This document shows, piece by piece, positions 9,924 through 19,774 of a DNA stretch of 64,000 nucleotides (position 1 is its first letter; the number at the start of each line of letters is the position of its first letter). Source of the stretch: Rebecca billardiae RCC1528 (Eukaryota; Haptophyta); assembly GCA_965240325.2 (NCBI GenBank), contig OZ251230.1:1798001-1862000 (forward strand), given 5' to 3'. The position numbers were made by a program, and so were the translations under genes. Below the pieces are notes generated by a model. It ran no database searches. It saw only the letters and a program-made list of their open reading frames with translations, and was not told the origin of the DNA.

Positions 9924-11207
9924 GGCCCGCGGTGCATGCAGGGCGGAGCGCGCAGCGTGGAGCCCGCACCAGCGGGCCCGAACCACGTTTCAAAAAGATC
10001 TTTGATCAAGAAAAAAGGGACGGGGGGCGGCGGAAAAAAGGGACGGGGGGCGATTTTTAGGGCTGGCGGGGACCGAGTTTCGAGTTTTTGAGATCGCATT
10101 GAGAGGTCTATCAGGCCAAAAAAAACCGCGCCCAGCTGATTCCCTTAAGTAAAGTGCGATCTGGACGTCAGCTGGACGTGACATTAGTGTAACGGTTCGT
10201 TACGAGCGAATCGTACTCGTCTTCCCGGATCGCGTGACGTCCGGACTGGGCCACATCCGGATCGTCGGAGGTGACGTGCCCCGGCACGATGGGCGATGGC
10301 GGATATGCGGGACGGCGCCTGCACGTGCCTCCGGACCCGCCTCCCGCTTGCTGCTCACGCAGTCAGCTGCGACCGTGGCGCATGATCGCAGAAGCAGTGC
10401 CGGCAGTACGGCCTGCATCAGCTAGTGCCGCGCCGTCGTGGCGCGCGCGGTACGGTTGCGCGTTTGCAGCGCTCGCCGCTCGGCGACGGCACGCGCGTGC
10501 GGCTCAGGTGTGTCAAATGCGGTCTCGTCGGCGCGCTTTCGCCTGCCACCTCGTGCACCCGTGCCGCCAGTTTCATCGTCTTCATGAGGACTGCTGCTGC
10601 TGTCGCCATCCGCTCTCCATCACCCCGAGTCGCCGGTCGCGCGGCGCGCGCGGTAGGCACTAGGCAGGGCGTACGGTCACTCACCCGTGCAACGGGTCAA
10701 GTGGCCAGAGTACGTCTGGTCGTTGGCTGGCACGGGCCGCAGCGCTAAAGCACCCTGCTGTCACACCCGACTCCTTCAGTACTCCGAGCTCCGCGGCACG
10801 ACTCACTCGGCACGATCGCGGACGGGTCGGATCCGAGCTGATCAGCCAGAGTTGGACACAGTTTGGCAGCTACTAGTAGTAATTCCGATGCCGATGGCAC
10901 GATCGCGGACGGGTCGGATCCGAGCTGATCAGCCAGTTGGACATTTGGCAGCTAGTTGCCAGACGGACGTCCGATTTGACGACCGGTGCCGGGTGCGGTC
11001 TCAGGTCCGCTGCTGTGATTGTGTGAAGTGTGAATGAGTCTCGCGGTCGCGCAGGCAGGGCGACGGTCGGACTAACTATAGCTTCAGTCATCTCAGAACC
11101 GACTTCAACTGGCGAACTGCCACTACGGCGGAGAGCCGCGATTGCACGGCCACCGCGGGCCCCCAACTGCGTTGACTCTATGCAGAAAAGGACCGCGGAA
11201 CGCGGTC
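9924..11207 (+). mobile_element. HLE-1 copy 3 (subfamily B)
   Basis: It starts directly after the AT shared with copy 2 and ends in the hairpin at 11191-11207, followed by AT and a TA tract. The interior differs from copy 2 but matches copies 5 and 6. It includes two direct copies of a block around CACGATCGCGGACGGGTCGG (about 10818 and 10907). A 4-base insertion (TGCA) sits in the 5' terminal block. Confidence 0.85.
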
Positions 11208-11250
11208 ATATTATATATATATATATATATAAATATATATATATATTCAG
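11208..11250. repeat. TA microsatellite after HLE-1 copy 3
   Basis: An almost pure TA/AT tract that starts with the closing AT of the element. Confidence 0.9.
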
Positions 11251-11309
11251 TCACTAGTCAGTAACACCGAGTTTATTGACGGACGACGTCCCGGCCGCCG
11301 TGAGACGGC

Positions 11310-11432
11310 CTGGCCGGCGGCCCGCCTGGCGCCGGCTGGCGGCGGCAGGCCTGGCCGGCGGCCCGCCTGGCGCCGGCTGGCGGCGGCAGGCCTGGCCGGC
11401 GGCCCGCCTGGCACCGGCTGGCGGCGGCAGCC
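11310..11432. repeat. 41-bp GC-rich minisatellite, three units
   Basis: The units are 11310-11350, 11351-11391 and 11392-11432. Each starts CTGGCCGGCGGCCCGCCTGG, and the third has one substitution (GCACC for GCGCC). They lie 250 bases beyond the stop codon of the TMEM254-like gene. Confidence 0.9.
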
Positions 11433-11680
11433 GGAGTCGCAGGCCACGGCCATCGCCCGTCCGCATCGATATCGGATGCGTGGTTATCGTCATTCGTGAT
11501 GATGCCGCCGTCCACCGCTGGGACGCTCGCGCCTCGCTGGCCACGCACGGGCCATGCCACATGCAGGCGATGAGCAGCAGCTTTGGCTGCGGGCTGACGC
11601 ACAATTAGTGCTCAGGCCGCGTGATGCCAAGCAGCGCACGCTCGTCCACAGGCCGGTGAGGGCGTGGCAAAGATCCTCAT

Positions 11681-12323
11681 TCACTGGTGCTTGCCCGGCA
11701 TTTTTGGCGTGCGCTGCGCGCGCGTGGCCTTGAGCAGGTGCTTGAGAGATGGATAGCCGAAGAGGAGCCTGCATGTGCGGCGCAGGCCGCGGTGCCGGGA
11801 AGGAAGCGGTCAGGGCGCCAGCAGGTCGGGGAGCGAGGACGTGCGCAAGGGGTGTGCACGGCTTCACGCGTGCGCGTATGCCCCCGCGCATGCGCGTGGC
11901 TGCAGCCGGGTCGCGGCACGTACGTCGACACAAACCATGGCACGCCAGTGTCCGCACGCAGCTTGCCCTTGCCTGCGAGCAGCGAGAGCGCGTAGCATGC
12001 TTCCGCCAAGTGCGCAAGCCACGCCAGGTAGAAGATGACGGCGAGGGCAGTCGTGCTATTGCCGAGCAGGGCCATGCATCCGTTGTGCAGCCATGGCGCA
12101 ATCTTCGTGAGCGAGCCCGGATCCGTGTACAGCCTGCAGAAGGGTGGTGGCAGCCGCGCGGAAGTCAGCTCACGCAGTCGCGCTCGCGGCGAACATGCAC
12201 TCGGTCGGTCGGTTGGTGGACTCACCAAGTGACCAACGCCATCCCAGCAGCTGCTGCCGTGGCGCCGACGGCATCTGGCGGATGGAACGAGCCGTCGAAC
12301 TCTGGGATGCGCGAGAAGGACAT
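11681..12323 (-). CDS. TMEM254/DUF4499-like membrane protein, three exons
   Basis: The gene was reconstructed from splice sites. Exon 1 is 12323-12226 (ATG at 12323), exon 2 is 12133-11924 and exon 3 is 11768-11681, ending in TGA. Introns have GTGAGT...CAG and GTACGT...CAG borders, and all phases agree, giving 131 residues. Exon 2 holds the core: IAPWLHNGCM, a hydrophobic helix ALAVIFYLAWLAHLAEACYA, then GKGKLRADTGVPWFVS. Exon 3 supplies TLLFGYPSLKHLLKATR. The order helix, H-x-x-E-A-x-Y, W-F-x-x-T, L-F-G-x-P-S-L is the signature of the TMEM254/DUF4499 family, small multi-pass endomembrane proteins of unknown function. The lysine-rich C-terminus (TPKMPGKHQ) could be an ER-retrieval type tail, which is inference. 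Exon joining matches the family exactly, so I trust the model. Confidence 0.72.
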
Positions 12324-12624
12324 GGCAGTGGACGGAGCTGCTGGCGGCGAGCCCGAGTCTCGAGGAGGCCGAGTGGTGGCGACGACGGCTGGCGCCTGGC
12401 CAGGGCGCGGGTAACCTGCCGCGACCAATGGGCCCGCAAAGCGGTTTCGTCGTTACTGAGCTGTGTGCGTCTCCTATTCTTAGTAAACTGTACTGTCTTA
12501 CTACCTTAGTACTTTTATTAGTTCTGTCATTGCTGTTACCGTAAAGTACAGTACGACGTTTTCGCTTCGTCAACGTCCCGCCGGCGCGGCTTGATCCCAT
12601 GTTGATGTTGGCCACCTACGGAGC

Positions 12625-14184
12625 CTACGCCTGCAGTGCTACAAGTATACCTGCCTCGGCCGCTGGCCGGCCGCGCTGCTGGCTAGGAGCCAGCCGGTGC
12701 CAGCCAGCCGGTGGCCGGAGTCGCTGCACCTCACCCGCCGATGGCGCTGGGGCGTGGACGCTCGCGGGCGCTGCGACCCCGGCGGCGCGCTTGCAGCTGC
12801 ATCCAAACAGCATGCCGCGGTGGGGCGAGATGCCCCCCGCGGTGGGGGGCGCTGCCGTGGACGCGTCCGAGACGTTCGCCGTGAATACCGTGACGGTGTA
12901 CGTAGCTGCAGCGGCGATCCTCTGCGCCCGTCGCGGGCTCGGCACGCGCGCAAGCAGCGGCGCCCAGAGCCGCTCCATGTAGTGGCCCTCCTCAATGTTG
13001 TCTGCGCGGCTGAGCCGCGCGGCGAGAGCCGCCCAGAGCTTGCGCTCGTGCCGCCGCACCTGCGCGCTGGTGGTGGCGAACGTGCCGCCGTAGCACACCG
13101 GGACGAGCGGCTGGCGCAGCCGGCTGAGCACGGCCGTTGCGTCCGCGAGCCCCGCCCCCTCGACCACCGAGGCGATCCACGCGCCGAGCGGCCGCACCGG
13201 CGCGTTGAAGAGCCCGCCCTGCGCTGCAGAGTCGGTCTGCGCGTGCTCCGTCACGTACTGCCGCATCTGAAAGGTGCCGAGGACGCTCAGGTTGTGCCAG
13301 CTGGACCAGGGCTCCTGTACGGGGCAGGCACGGTCCTTGACCCGAGCCCGCGCGAGCGGGCTCAGCTCGCCAGGCGCGGCAGCCGGGCGGAAGCCGCAGC
13401 CGAAGGAGCGCGCGTGCGCCGCACCCGCCAGCGAACACATGGGCACACGCATCTTGTGCGCGTGTGCGACGCCGCCGGCGAAGGAGGAGTCTTTCATGAA
13501 GAAGATCATCGGCGCGAGCGAGTCCCACTGCGTGTGCAGGTGGTGCGCGTACGTGTGGTCGCACCGCCCCACGTTGGGCAGCACCATCACGCGCGCCCCG
13601 GCCGGAGCGCCGAGCACGGGCCGGCCACACTTGGAGTACACGCTCACGCGGCCGACGCGCACGCCGCAGTCTGCGAGCTTCTCGATCGCGGCGTCGAGCC
13701 AGTCGAGCGCGAGGGTGCAGTGCGAGAGGACGATCTCGGCGGACACGGGGGACGCCGGGTCCGCGACGCGGCCGTGGCCGTCGAAGCGGGGCCAGTGCAC
13801 GACGTCCGTCGTGCTGGACGTCAGCGGGTGCCACGTACCTTCGAGGCACGTGTGGCAGAACTGGCACGCGGAGACGTATGAGTCGGGTGGCGGGCGCGGC
13901 TCCGACCTGGCGGTATGCGCGACGCCGTGGGAGTCGATGAATGACATCTCGACGAGCGAGCCGCACCCCCAGGCCGCCTTGGTCATCCTTTTCCGGCAAC
14001 CCTCGGCCGTCGTCGGCGACTTCTTCTCTTTGTACCATCCGTAGCCACCCAGGATTAGCCGCGTGCTGCACGTGCCCAACGCGCGGAACCAGCAGCCCGG
14101 GCCTGGCTGACTCGGGGCTGGTGATATGGCGGCGATCAGAGGGAGGGTAAGACCCGGCAAGAGCACGTGCGTCATTAGCTTCAT
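12625..14184 (-). CDS. Secreted DUF3431-domain protein
   Basis: A 519-residue protein in one exon. Residues 1-20 form a signal peptide (MKLMTHVLLPGLTLPLIAAI). Residues 31-75 are a Cys-rich module (CWFRALGTCS, GGYGWYKEK, EGCRKRM, GCGSL) with the spacing of small extracellular domains. The region from about 150 to 415 matches DUF3431 in outline: VLPNVGRCDHTYAHHLHTQW near 201-220, then IFFMKDSS, and later GGTFATTSAQVRRH and IEEGHYMERLW. DUF3431 proteins of fungi and algae are lumenal or secreted and are often found near glycosyltransferases; their activity is not established to my knowledge. The C-terminal 100 residues are low-complexity. The gene diverges from the retropepsin-like gene with 112 bases between start codons. 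Confidence 0.65.
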   Translation of the reverse strand: MKLMTHVLLPGLTLPLIAAISPAPSQPGPGCWFRALGTCSTRLILGGYGWYKEKKSPTTAEGCRKRMTKAAWGCGSLVEMSFIDSHGVAHTARSEPRPPPDSYVSACQFCHTCLEGTWHPLTSSTTDVVHWPRFDGHGRVADPASPVSAEIVLSHCTLALDWLDAAIEKLADCGVRVGRVSVYSKCGRPVLGAPAGARVMVLPNVGRCDHTYAHHLHTQWDSLAPMIFFMKDSSFAGGVAHAHKMRVPMCSLAGAAHARSFGCGFRPAAAPGELSPLARARVKDRACPVQEPWSSWHNLSVLGTFQMRQYVTEHAQTDSAAQGGLFNAPVRPLGAWIASVVEGAGLADATAVLSRLRQPLVPVCYGGTFATTSAQVRRHERKLWAALAARLSRADNIEEGHYMERLWAPLLARVPSPRRAQRIAAAATYTVTVFTANVSDASTAAPPTAGGISPHRGMLFGCSCKRAAGVAAPASVHAPAPSAGEVQRLRPPAGWHRLAPSQQRGRPAAEAGILVALQA

Positions 14185-14296
14185 GGCTCAAGGCCCGTCG
14201 TCACCGGCGGCCATTGTCACTTTGCATCGTACGTATTTATGGTGGGTGGTCAGTCACCGGAACAAGCTCCCCCAGGCTGCCCCCAGATCACGAGCA
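14185..14296. promoter_or_regulatory. Short divergent intergenic region
   Basis: 112 bases separate the two opposed start codons (14184 on -, 14297 on +). Both promoters must lie here or overlap the genes. I recognise no defined motif. Confidence 0.4.
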
Positions 14297-15499
14297 ATGG
14301 CCGCCGTCGCGCTCGCCGCAGCATTGGCTTTGGGTGGCTTCCAAAGCTTCGTGCCGCATGAGTCGCAAGCAAGCGGGCGAGCGCACCGGCCCTGGCGGCG
14401 GCATTTGCGCGCGCATGTGCTCGCCAGCGAGGGCCAGCCCGACGTCGCATCCATGCGCGCGAGAGAGATAAAGCAGCTGCTCGTCGCCCGCGGAGTGGAC
14501 ACGTCGGGCGTGTTCGAGAAGGCCGATCTCGTTCGCCTCGCTCTCGAGCAGCCTTCCGCGCCTTCGGCGCCACAGCCGGCCCGCACGATCCCGCTACGCC
14601 CGGTCGGCGCGCAGGAAGGCTTCGGCGGCGTATACGCGGGCGACGCAAAGGTCTACCGCAGCATTCAGGCCGAGCTGACAGACATGCAGCGTTCCGTGGA
14701 CCTGGTGATCGACACGGCGTCGTCAAATAGCCTGCTGTCGCCGTCGCTCGCGTCGAGCCTGGGCGGAAGCTCGACGGGGGCGACGGTCACCGCATCATCC
14801 GCGACCGGCGACTCCGCCGGGCTCACGCAGGTGCGGCTCGGCGCAGTTTCTGTGGGCGGCATACCGTGTGGTACGCTCGAACCGGTCGTGATGCAGCTGC
14901 CGCTCGCGGACGCCAGCCTTGGCATCCTTGGCCTCGATGTCCTCGCTCGTCTAGATTTGGACCTACGCTTCGAGCGAGAGGAAGCCGAGGTGTACGAGGC
15001 GAGGACATTCGCGAGCGCCGGTGACACGTCCGGGCTCGCGCCTGTGCTGTGCGCGTTCGGTCCTGGGCGACTGCTCACCATCCGAGTTGCTCTCGTGTCT
15101 GCGCGCGCTGCAGACAGCGCCGCCGCCAGCGCGAGCGGCGCGCCCGTGGTGGCCATCGTCGACTCGGGCAGCCCAACCACGCTTGCCAACTGGGCCGCGG
15201 CATCGGCTGCAGGCATCGAGCGCGATGTCGACACACGCCGCGGCACGCAGGCGGTCATTGGCGTGACCGGTGAGGCCGTCCCGGTCGACGAGGCGGATGC
15301 GGTGGTGCGCATCGAGCCTGCGGCGGGGCAACAGGGAACCATCCAGCGGAGAGTCAAGCTCTCCATCGGAGATGTGCCGATCTTCCAGGCGCTCGGCTTG
15401 CAGGGCACGCCTGCGCTCGTCCTCGGGCTCGACGTCCTGGGCACCAAGCGGCTCGTCTTGGCGGTGGCGGACGGCCGTATCTGGTTGCCCGTACAGTAG
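14297..15499 (+). CDS. Retropepsin-like aspartyl protease domain protein
   Basis: About 400 residues in one exon. I chose the ATG at 14297 because the earlier ATG (14126) would overlap the opposed gene, and because this one starts a hydrophobic leader (MAAVALAAALALGGFQSFVP). The Arg-rich stretch after it could be a plastid transit peptide, so bipartite plastid targeting is possible but unproven. Next comes a SAP/ARMET-like helix pair (MRAREIKQLLVARGVDTSG, then VFEKADLVRLAL). Two retropepsin-type lobes follow: the first has VIDTASSNSLLS, the second VAIVDSGSPTTLA. Each lobe ends with the hydrophobic LGLDVL stretch typical of this fold (GILGLDVLARLDL and LVLGLDVLGTKRL). The first active-site triplet is DTA, not DT/SG, so activity may be weakened. 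A single-chain, pepsin-like pairing of two retropepsin lobes is the simplest reading. Confidence 0.65.
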   Translation: MAAVALAAALALGGFQSFVPHESQASGRAHRPWRRHLRAHVLASEGQPDVASMRAREIKQLLVARGVDTSGVFEKADLVRLALEQPSAPSAPQPARTIPLRPVGAQEGFGGVYAGDAKVYRSIQAELTDMQRSVDLVIDTASSNSLLSPSLASSLGGSSTGATVTASSATGDSAGLTQVRLGAVSVGGIPCGTLEPVVMQLPLADASLGILGLDVLARLDLDLRFEREEAEVYEARTFASAGDTSGLAPVLCAFGPGRLLTIRVALVSARAADSAAASASGAPVVAIVDSGSPTTLANWAAASAAGIERDVDTRRGTQAVIGVTGEAVPVDEADAVVRIEPAAGQQGTIQRRVKLSIGDVPIFQALGLQGTPALVLGLDVLGTKRLVLAVADGRIWLPVQ

Positions 15500-16866
15500 C
15501 AAGGGCAGTCGTACCGGTCGCGGGTCGGGGCTCGGCCCGCGACTCGGACCGGGCACCGGGTGACCGGCGGCGCTGGGCGGTGGCGCCGCGGCCTGGCCGG
15601 GCCGCGCCCCGAGGCCGAGCAGCTAGTCGCGGATTCACCCCAGTCCCCCGCCGCAGCTCGGGCCGAGGCGGCCGACGACGCGGGCCGCCGGCGCCGCACT
15701 GGGGACAATTGGGCGGCACGCACTGTCATTGTCAAGTGACAAGTGTCAGCAGTGGTGCCACTGGCACTTCGTCAGTAATCCATATCACTCCGTCAGTCTA
15801 AGCCCGGCTAATAATCCCGTCCGTGATCAACTGCGGCCCCGAATCGTCGTTACGGTTAATACTATTATACTAAAAATAAAATCTCGGCACCGAGACAGTC
15901 GGCATCAACTTGAACAGCCTCGGACGACGACGACGCGGGCAACTACATGATGACCAGCAAGGCCGACGACGACTGCAAAACAGCGGCATCCCCGGGCGCC
16001 TACTGTACTACCTCAGTGACCGTGTGATCAGCATCGGTTACGACGACTCCCTCACCCGCGGCCAACGCGCTACGACATCCTCCATTAACTCCATTCAGTA
16101 CTTCGACAGACGAATCAGGAGAGCTGCGCCCTCGTGCCTGTGTCTTTAAATCATAGAATTAGTCCGAGTCCTCGCCTTTGATTTCGTACCCATGCACTTC
16201 CTGGTGGGCCTGACGACGTCGTCCGGACGACCGACAACAACGACATCCGCCATGGGGACCAACATCAACGCGCTCACACCACTGCCACTGCTGCAAGCTT
16301 CGACCAGTACCACTACAGACGAATCAGGAGAGCTGCGCCCTCGTGCCTGTGTCTTTTTAAAATCATAGAATTAGTCCATTAATGTTATCTGAGTCTTATC
16401 GACTAGTCCGCTACGGATTGATTGTAGGACTTCTGCTAGTGCTACTCTCGTAGTAGTGTTGAACTATGCTGGATGACCGCGCACAACAAATCATAGCGGC
16501 AGTCGACGGTCTGGCAGGCTGCTGCTTTTAGGAGCTTTGGCATCAAGACGTGACAGTACGACATTCTCGACGAGTGACCCGCGCTGGGCGGCCGTCGGCG
16601 GCAACCGGGCGGACCGCCTGTGGCCCGCGGCAGCTTAGGGCGTCTAGCGCCACGGGTTCAACGGAAAACATCGAGAACGACAGGGCGCTCCGTAGATGAA
16701 GAATGCGCAGGACCATGCCGGGCTGCCCCGCTAACTATGTGCGTGCCTGCGCGAGGAGAGCACACGCCTGCGCCACACAATGCACATACAGAGCAACGTT
16801 GCGCGCACGTGAGAATGGTGAGCGCAATGCGTGTGTAGAGCGGTGGGGTGCATTGCAGCAGCGCAC
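15500..16866. other. Intergenic with dispersed repeat blocks
   Basis: No gene is supported. A block around CAGACGAATCAGGAGAGCTG occurs twice (from about 16107 and 16316, each about 60 bases). Its second copy, with upstream flank from about 16265, recurs in inverse orientation at 63652-63720. The rest is moderately AT-richer spacer. Confidence 0.55.
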
Positions 16867-17136
16867 CTGTGACATGAGTCTATGCGCGCTTGGGCTGGCG
16901 CCCAGCTCTTTTGAGCGGAGGAAGACGCGCGGGAGCAGGGGCGCCTCGTCGCCGTTGGAGGTCTCGGCAATGATGCGCTTCACATCGCGGATCGAGGCCA
17001 TAGGCGTGTGCACCTGGTCGAGGTTGTAGACCGTCTTCTTTGGCTGCGCCACAGAGGACCCAGGCGGTGAGCCAGCGAGCGTCGAGGCGTTCGACTGCTC
17101 AGTGTCGCGACGGGGGATCGCCACCGCCGAGCTCAT
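16867..17136 (-). CDS. Exon-like coding segment, unrecognised protein
   Basis: On the minus strand an ATG at 17136 opens 90 codons that end at a good donor (CACAG followed by GTGCGC) at 16866. The last 59 codons (17043-16867) are also preceded by an acceptor-like GTGGCGCAG and form an exact multiple of three. The residue make-up looks protein-like: VYNLDQVHTPMASIRDVKRI, then AETSNGDEAPLLPRVFLRSK. I do not recognise the family. No convincing partner exon is visible; a possible downstream one begins with an acceptor near 16722. It may be a real small gene or a captured exon. Confidence 0.35.
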
Positions 17137-18109
17137 TCGTGTGTGCGGTCGCGCGCGGAGTGCGGACGGCGATCTCAGTCGCAGTGCGAGCGCATGAACA
17201 GGCGTGCAAACGCCGCGCGAGCACTGCGCGCCGATTGGCCGCGCCGAAAGGCGCACTCACGCCGATCACAATAATTACGGGTTCGCAGTGATTGCAATCG
17301 CGCGCCACCGCGTTCCGTCATCGAGGGTGTCGCCCCAAATCTTGTTGCTGATGAAATCCCTTAATCCCAACGGCCAAATCGATCACTAAATCAGGTCGTG
17401 TTTTGCAATGGCGGCCGCCCATAGTGGTCAAGAATGGCGGTGATGACCCTCTTCAATAACCTGCCACGGCGCCAGTCTACGCAACCGGCTTCACTGACAC
17501 TGACCGCCTCCTCGTAGGCCGCATGTACCGGCCTAAATTGCCGGTCGGTTCGCCTTCAGGCATCGTGACGTTGTCACTGTGATGACAGCGCTCACAGGCG
17601 TCGACGGTCTTGCGGTCCGAGCGGTGCCGCGAAGTGCTGAGTCAGAGAGGCTGAGAATCTCCCGCGCCTGCGGCCTTTGGGCCCTGCCTGCCGGTTGAGG
17701 GACTCACCGCAGTACTTGGCTAACTCTGCAGACACTGACCGCGGTACTGTCGTCGGGATGGCAGTGTGGAGTACACGGTACGCGGGCCGCACCGTTGCCG
17801 CGCCCCGCATGATTCTGCAGCGTCCGGACCCGCTCTCGGTTGGCGACAAGGCGGCGGCTGCCAAGGCAGGCCGGCGTGGGGTCAAGCCGGGTGACCACTG
17901 ACCGGCCGGCCAGTGATGCCCTCACTACACTGAGTTAGTGTTAAATTGGCAACCGACTCGGTCTGGTCTGTCCGAGTGTCGCGCGGTCCGTGCGGCCCGT
18001 GGCCGTGGCCCGTGAGCGCGACGAGTACCGTCGGACTCTGAGTGCCGCAGTCTCTGGCGGAGCCAACCGTGGTGTTATACTGTTCGATCACGGACGACCG
18101 TAGGGTATT
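17137..18109. other. Intergenic, no gene seen
   Basis: I find no supported coding region, RNA gene or repeat in this stretch. Confidence 0.5.
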
Positions 18110-18111
18110 AT

Positions 18112-19685
18112 GGCCCGCGGTGCAGGGCGGAGCGCGCAGCGTGGAGCCCGCACCAGCGGGCCCGAACCACGTTTCAAAAAGATCTTTGATCAAAGAAAAA
18201 AGGGACGGGGGACGATTTTCAGGGCTGGAGGAGACCGAGTTTCGAATTTTGAGACTCCCTTACAGGTGCATCCTCGTCGAAAAAGGGCGCGTCCGCCGTC
18301 TTGAATAGTGAACAGAGGAATCAACGAAACCCGCGCCCAAGTGTGCGAGGCAGGGTAATTGTGGGTAGACTCTCCTTAATGTAGTGTGACCATAGTAAAA
18401 TAATATGGCCTCGCCGCTGCAAGATGCCAAGAACGACCGTTGACATAATCGTCCAACCAACTCCAATAGTGCGAGAGATTGAAAATACCCGCCGCAGCTA
18501 TCCGTATAGTCGGAGCCGGAGGGGGCGCGGCGCGCGGCGTGTGCGGCCCGCGTTTGTACGCCGCGGCTGCGGCGACAGGAGCTCAAGGAGGCGCCAGCCA
18601 CGAGCGACCGACGGGTGAGGACGGCGATGGGCAGGTGCGCGCGGCGAGTGGCGCCTGGAGCGCGCGGCTGTGGCGGGTCCCGACTGCCGTCGACATCGCG
18701 TTCGTGCCCCCGCTCACTCCGCGCGCCCCCGCCGCCCCGTGTCGATGCCTGTGCGCGGCCGCGCGCGTCGCCCGGGGCGCCCCGCTGCCGCGCCGCGGCA
18801 GCCGCCCTGTATTCGGGCTCTCGCAAGCTCGGGGGCAGCGGCGCCTGATGCCGGACTGATCGATCTCTGAGTCTTCGACTTCACCACGCGCCGCCCTTGC
18901 CATGCCTTTCCGGGGAGCGCCGACGATCCGAGTCCATCGTCGACGGTCGACCGAGTCTGAGCGAGGGCTACGCCTCGGAACTGAACGGTACTCTACGAGG
19001 AGGACGAGCTGCGCGGGCGACGGTGGTGCGTGCCGTCCCCAGAGCTGGCTGTGCCTCTGCAACGCGTGCCGAGCCTGATCGAGGTGTGTCCGCCCGTGCA
19101 CGCGCGGCGTGCGCGAACGATCTGTGACTGCGGTGCCCTCGAACCTCGGCACTGCGTGCCGTCCCTCGGGCTGTCAGCTCCGCGTGGCCTGGCGTGCACG
19201 TAGAGTTGCGCTCATGCGTCGATCACGCCTCGCGCCCGCCTGTCGGCCGTCGCGCAGGCGCTGGTCGAACCCTACTCGGACCAGTGCAAATCATCTAACT
19301 ATCCTGGCGCTGCCGGTGCGCGGTGACCCGGGACAGCGGTCACAGTCAGCAGCACGGCGGCCCGAACGAATCCGCGGCCCCGCACCGTGCTCCCTGGCGG
19401 TCAGCTTCGCGTGGCCTGGCGTGCACGTGGAGTCGCGCTCATGCGTCGATCACGCCTCGTCGCATCCGCCTGTACACAATCGGCGCCGCGCCGGCGGCTG
19501 CGAAGTGCGATGGGCCCGCCCGCGGCGCGGCGGGCCGGCGGCGCGCCGCTGCCCGCTGGTGGAGAGTCTAGTTGTACGGGCATGCAACTCCGGGTCTGTC
19601 AATGGACGACTGCGACGGAGGGTGCACCGCCACCGCGGGCCCTGAACTACGTTCGTTCTACGGAAAAGGACCGCGGAACGCGGTC
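18112..19685 (+). mobile_element. HLE-1 copy 4 (subfamily A)
   Basis: AT at 18110-18111 and 19686-19687. The 5' terminus is GGCCCGCGGTGCAGGGCGG. The inverted subterminal match CACCGCGGGCC is at 19631-19641, and the hairpin GACCGCG-GAA-CGCGGTC at 19669-19685. The interior is collinear with copy 2. The 3' end is about 90 bases from the stop codon of the GT32 gene, which points toward it. Confidence 0.88.
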
Positions 19686-19774
19686 ATTGTTACTGCTGTT
19701 GTAACTGTAGGTACCAGGTATAAGCATAGTACATGGTAGCTGAGGCTGCTGCAGCGCGCCGACTCACCGTCGGC

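Noticed and set aside
10200-10700. Open frames in HLE-1 subfamily B as element proteins
   Set aside because: Frames are not conserved among copies 3, 5 and 6; indels shift them and no known motif is present.
11677-12615. 312-codon minus frame as a single-exon gene
   Set aside because: Only its middle part is protein-like, and that part is exon 2 of the three-exon TMEM254-like gene with matching splice borders.
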